This document shows, one piece after another, positions 5,701 to 6,121 of a DNA stretch of 6,121 nt. The notes under the pieces were generated by a model. That model saw nothing but the letters and a program-made list of their open reading frames with translations, was not told where the DNA came from and did no database searches. The first letter of the stretch is position 1. Each line of letters starts with the position of its first letter. Source of the stretch: Ktedonobacterales bacterium (GTDB taxonomy: Bacteria > Chloroflexota > Ktedonobacteria > Ktedonobacterales > JADMIN01); contig JAICVT010000272.1 in the NCBI GenBank assembly GCA_025935235.1, positions 1 to 6,121 of the forward strand, given 5' to 3'. The position numbers and the translations under genes are program-made.

Positions 5701-6121
5701 CCGGACGACGCAAGGTGGAGCGACCGCGCAGATTCAGGTCGCGGGGATGACCGTTCCCGTCTATCTGCGGGTCGCGCGCTATACCGATACCAACTCGACG
5801 CCCAGCGTAACCTACTTCACGACCTATACCTCGACGGATGGCGCCACCTGGACGCCGATCGCTGGCTCGACCGTGACGCTGGCCATGTCGGGCGGCGTGC
5901 TGGTCGGCATGGCGGTCACCAGCCACAATAGCCCCGTCGCGAGCGTCGCCACCTTCGACTCGGTCGCCATCCAGACGACCGCACCGATCCCCGCTGGCGT
6001 GTGTCCCGCGTCGTTCAGCTGTGGCGACATCGGCGCGGCGACCCCGGCAGGCTCACAGGTTCTCAGCGCTGGAACGTGGACCATCCAGGGCGGCGGCGGC
6101 GACATCTGGGGGACCGCTGAC
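2762..6121 (+). CDS. Exported PQQ-like beta-propeller protein with serial jelly-roll (AGVMLR-type) domains; 3' end beyond window
   Basis: Seen: 1120 codons, open at the right edge. Residues 1-30 are a signal peptide: RR near the start, a hydrophobic core, and likely cleavage after GASALA. Residues about 44-461 hold about eight blade-like units, the clearest being GVVYVGGGDANWYALDAATG (142-161) and NGVLYYAAGN (356-365) with RALDAATGRVLW (378-389). From 474 come jelly-roll repeats starting CPxxWxC at 474, 680 and 881 and CPASFSC at 1081. They carry motifs such as DQFYFVNQ, KAGVMLR, TPGNG and RYTDT. Known: the first part is the PQQ-like (BamB-type) propeller fold. The repeats resemble DUF1349/concanavalin-A-like sandwich domains common in large secreted bacterial proteins, often carbohydrate-associated. 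Dehydrogenase features needed for real PQQ cofactor use are not evident. Inference: a cell-surface or secreted binding or scaffold protein. No anchor can be seen because the C-terminus is missing. Confidence 0.9.
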   Translation, partial: MTHVLWRRLAIGALLLSALASFAPGASALAHGRASAAPAATQGWPTYLHDVARTSASTETILSTSNVAQLRAQWTYLTGGGIAASPTVVNGVAYVGSWDGYEYAINATTGVLVWKTFLGQTITPNCQPSTIGVTSAATVINGVVYVGGGDANWYALDAATGAVLWSVYTGDNSITGGHYNWSSPLIYNNDAYIGIASNCDIPLVQGQLLQVDLTTHQVVHTANFVPNGEVGGGIWSSPSLDTATNTIFVTTGTQAQLNEQMAQAIVALDASTLAIKSYWQIPLNQRVNDADWGTTPLLFTDATGRQLVSAVNKNGVLYAFLRSNLSAGPVWEQRIALGGECPQCGDGGISSGAFANGVLYYAAGNDAVNGVGYPGTVRALDAATGRVLWIHSDSQPVFAAIAYDNGVIFDGVGTTLEALDASSGARLYSYATGGPVYSAPSVSGGAVFFGSTDNRIYSLSLPSSVPAIAKDPHCPTGWTCQDINNTTTPGTESLRNGAWSVTGAGAGIRGVADQFRLISQPATGDAQVIAKALTEPTRNSGAQSGVIMRQSNDAGSPFYAVLEYASDTPDGVTSPTLKVLYRAAFDGGVTQAIRISPTNLPVYLMIQRVGDTFRAATSTDGSTYRVVPGSRVVLTLPATVLTGLAVDSGSAATAITDTFSQVSVGAPTIQTAQASMPSPCPANWNCYDVGNTAPVGSQTVSSSGQWTLLSTGTTINFYADQFHFVYQTLTGDGSIQARVVSQTNTAPGAMAGVMLRQSLDPGAAYYGVFVTPKNGIVVQYRGIQGLRTTHVTSIAGAAPIYLKVTRYTDTSVSPAVTYYAAYTSSDGANWSFVPWSTAAIAMGASTLAGMVASTYASGVQATVVMDAVSVSSSTTPPPTLCPSGWSCGDVGFPSLAGAQTVNNGVWSVSGAGSDIWDVSDQFYFVNQTLSGNGGISAHVTAQTNTDAWAKAGVMLRATTDTAAPYYAAFITPGNGLAIQYRTTQGGATAQIQVAGMTVPVYLRVARYTDTNSTPSVTYFTTYTSTDGATWTPIAGSTVTLAMSGGVLVGMAVTSHNSPVASVATFDSVAIQTTAPIPAGVCPASFSCGDIGAATPAGSQVLSAGTWTIQGGGGDIWGTAD
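4181..6121 (+). repeat. Serial jelly-roll domain repeats inside the exported protein
   Basis: Repeat starts, marked by the first Cys of the CPxxWxC/CPxxFxC motif, are at 4181, 4799, 5402 and 6002. The periods are 206, 201 and 200 residues. Repeats 2 and 3 match closely (shared DQF, QTNT, AGVMLR, YYA/YYG, TP.NG, QYR, RYTDT and TS.DGA.W elements). Repeat 1 is divergent: it has GVIMRQ, lacks TP.NG and RYTDT, and carries a longer insert. Repeat 4 is cut after 40 residues. The paired cysteines five apart in every repeat suggest a conserved disulfide at each domain entry. Confidence 0.85.

Noticed and set aside
5549..5926. Minus-strand open frame inside the exported protein gene
   Set aside because: It is a shadow of the repetitive plus-strand coding sequence, rich in Arg and Gly, with no start signals.

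Overview
The window looks like a GC-rich bacterial chromosome segment, probably from a Chloroflexota (Ktedonobacteria-like) lineage. That placement is an inference from family knowledge. It rests on an RtcB-type RNA ligase, a short DUF4388 protein, and a very long secreted PQQ-like beta-propeller protein carrying serial 'AGVMLR' jelly-roll domains. No rRNA, tRNA, CRISPR array or transposase is visible.

Layout: the left third is on the minus strand. An rtcB gene (starts at 1063, runs off the left edge) lies downstream of a DUF4388 gene (2265 to 1540). The 476 bp between them is not empty. Reading on the minus strand it holds, in order: a 23-bp direct repeat, a plausible sigma-70-like promoter (1504-1475), a 32-codon ORF with a very strong Shine-Dalgarno (1352-1254), an intrinsic terminator (1228-1190), and a 5' UTR leading to rtcB. 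Segments inside the small ORF can pair either with the ORF's own ribosome-binding site or with the 5' arm of the terminator. This is the geometry of a transcription attenuator, and it is the most interesting object in the window.

A divergent spacer (2266-2761) follows. It has no convincing gene but carries two small tandem repeats. From 2762 to the right edge is one plus-strand gene of at least 1120 codons. Its product has a signal peptide, an approximately eight-bladed PQQ-like propeller, and then jelly-roll repeats of about 200 residues, the fourth of which is cut by the window edge.

Working together: the proposed reading is that rtcB, an RNA repair enzyme, is controlled by a leader that senses translation. 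The DUF4388 protein is probably an independent cytoplasmic signalling or adaptor protein. The large protein is exported and is unlikely to be related in function to the other two.
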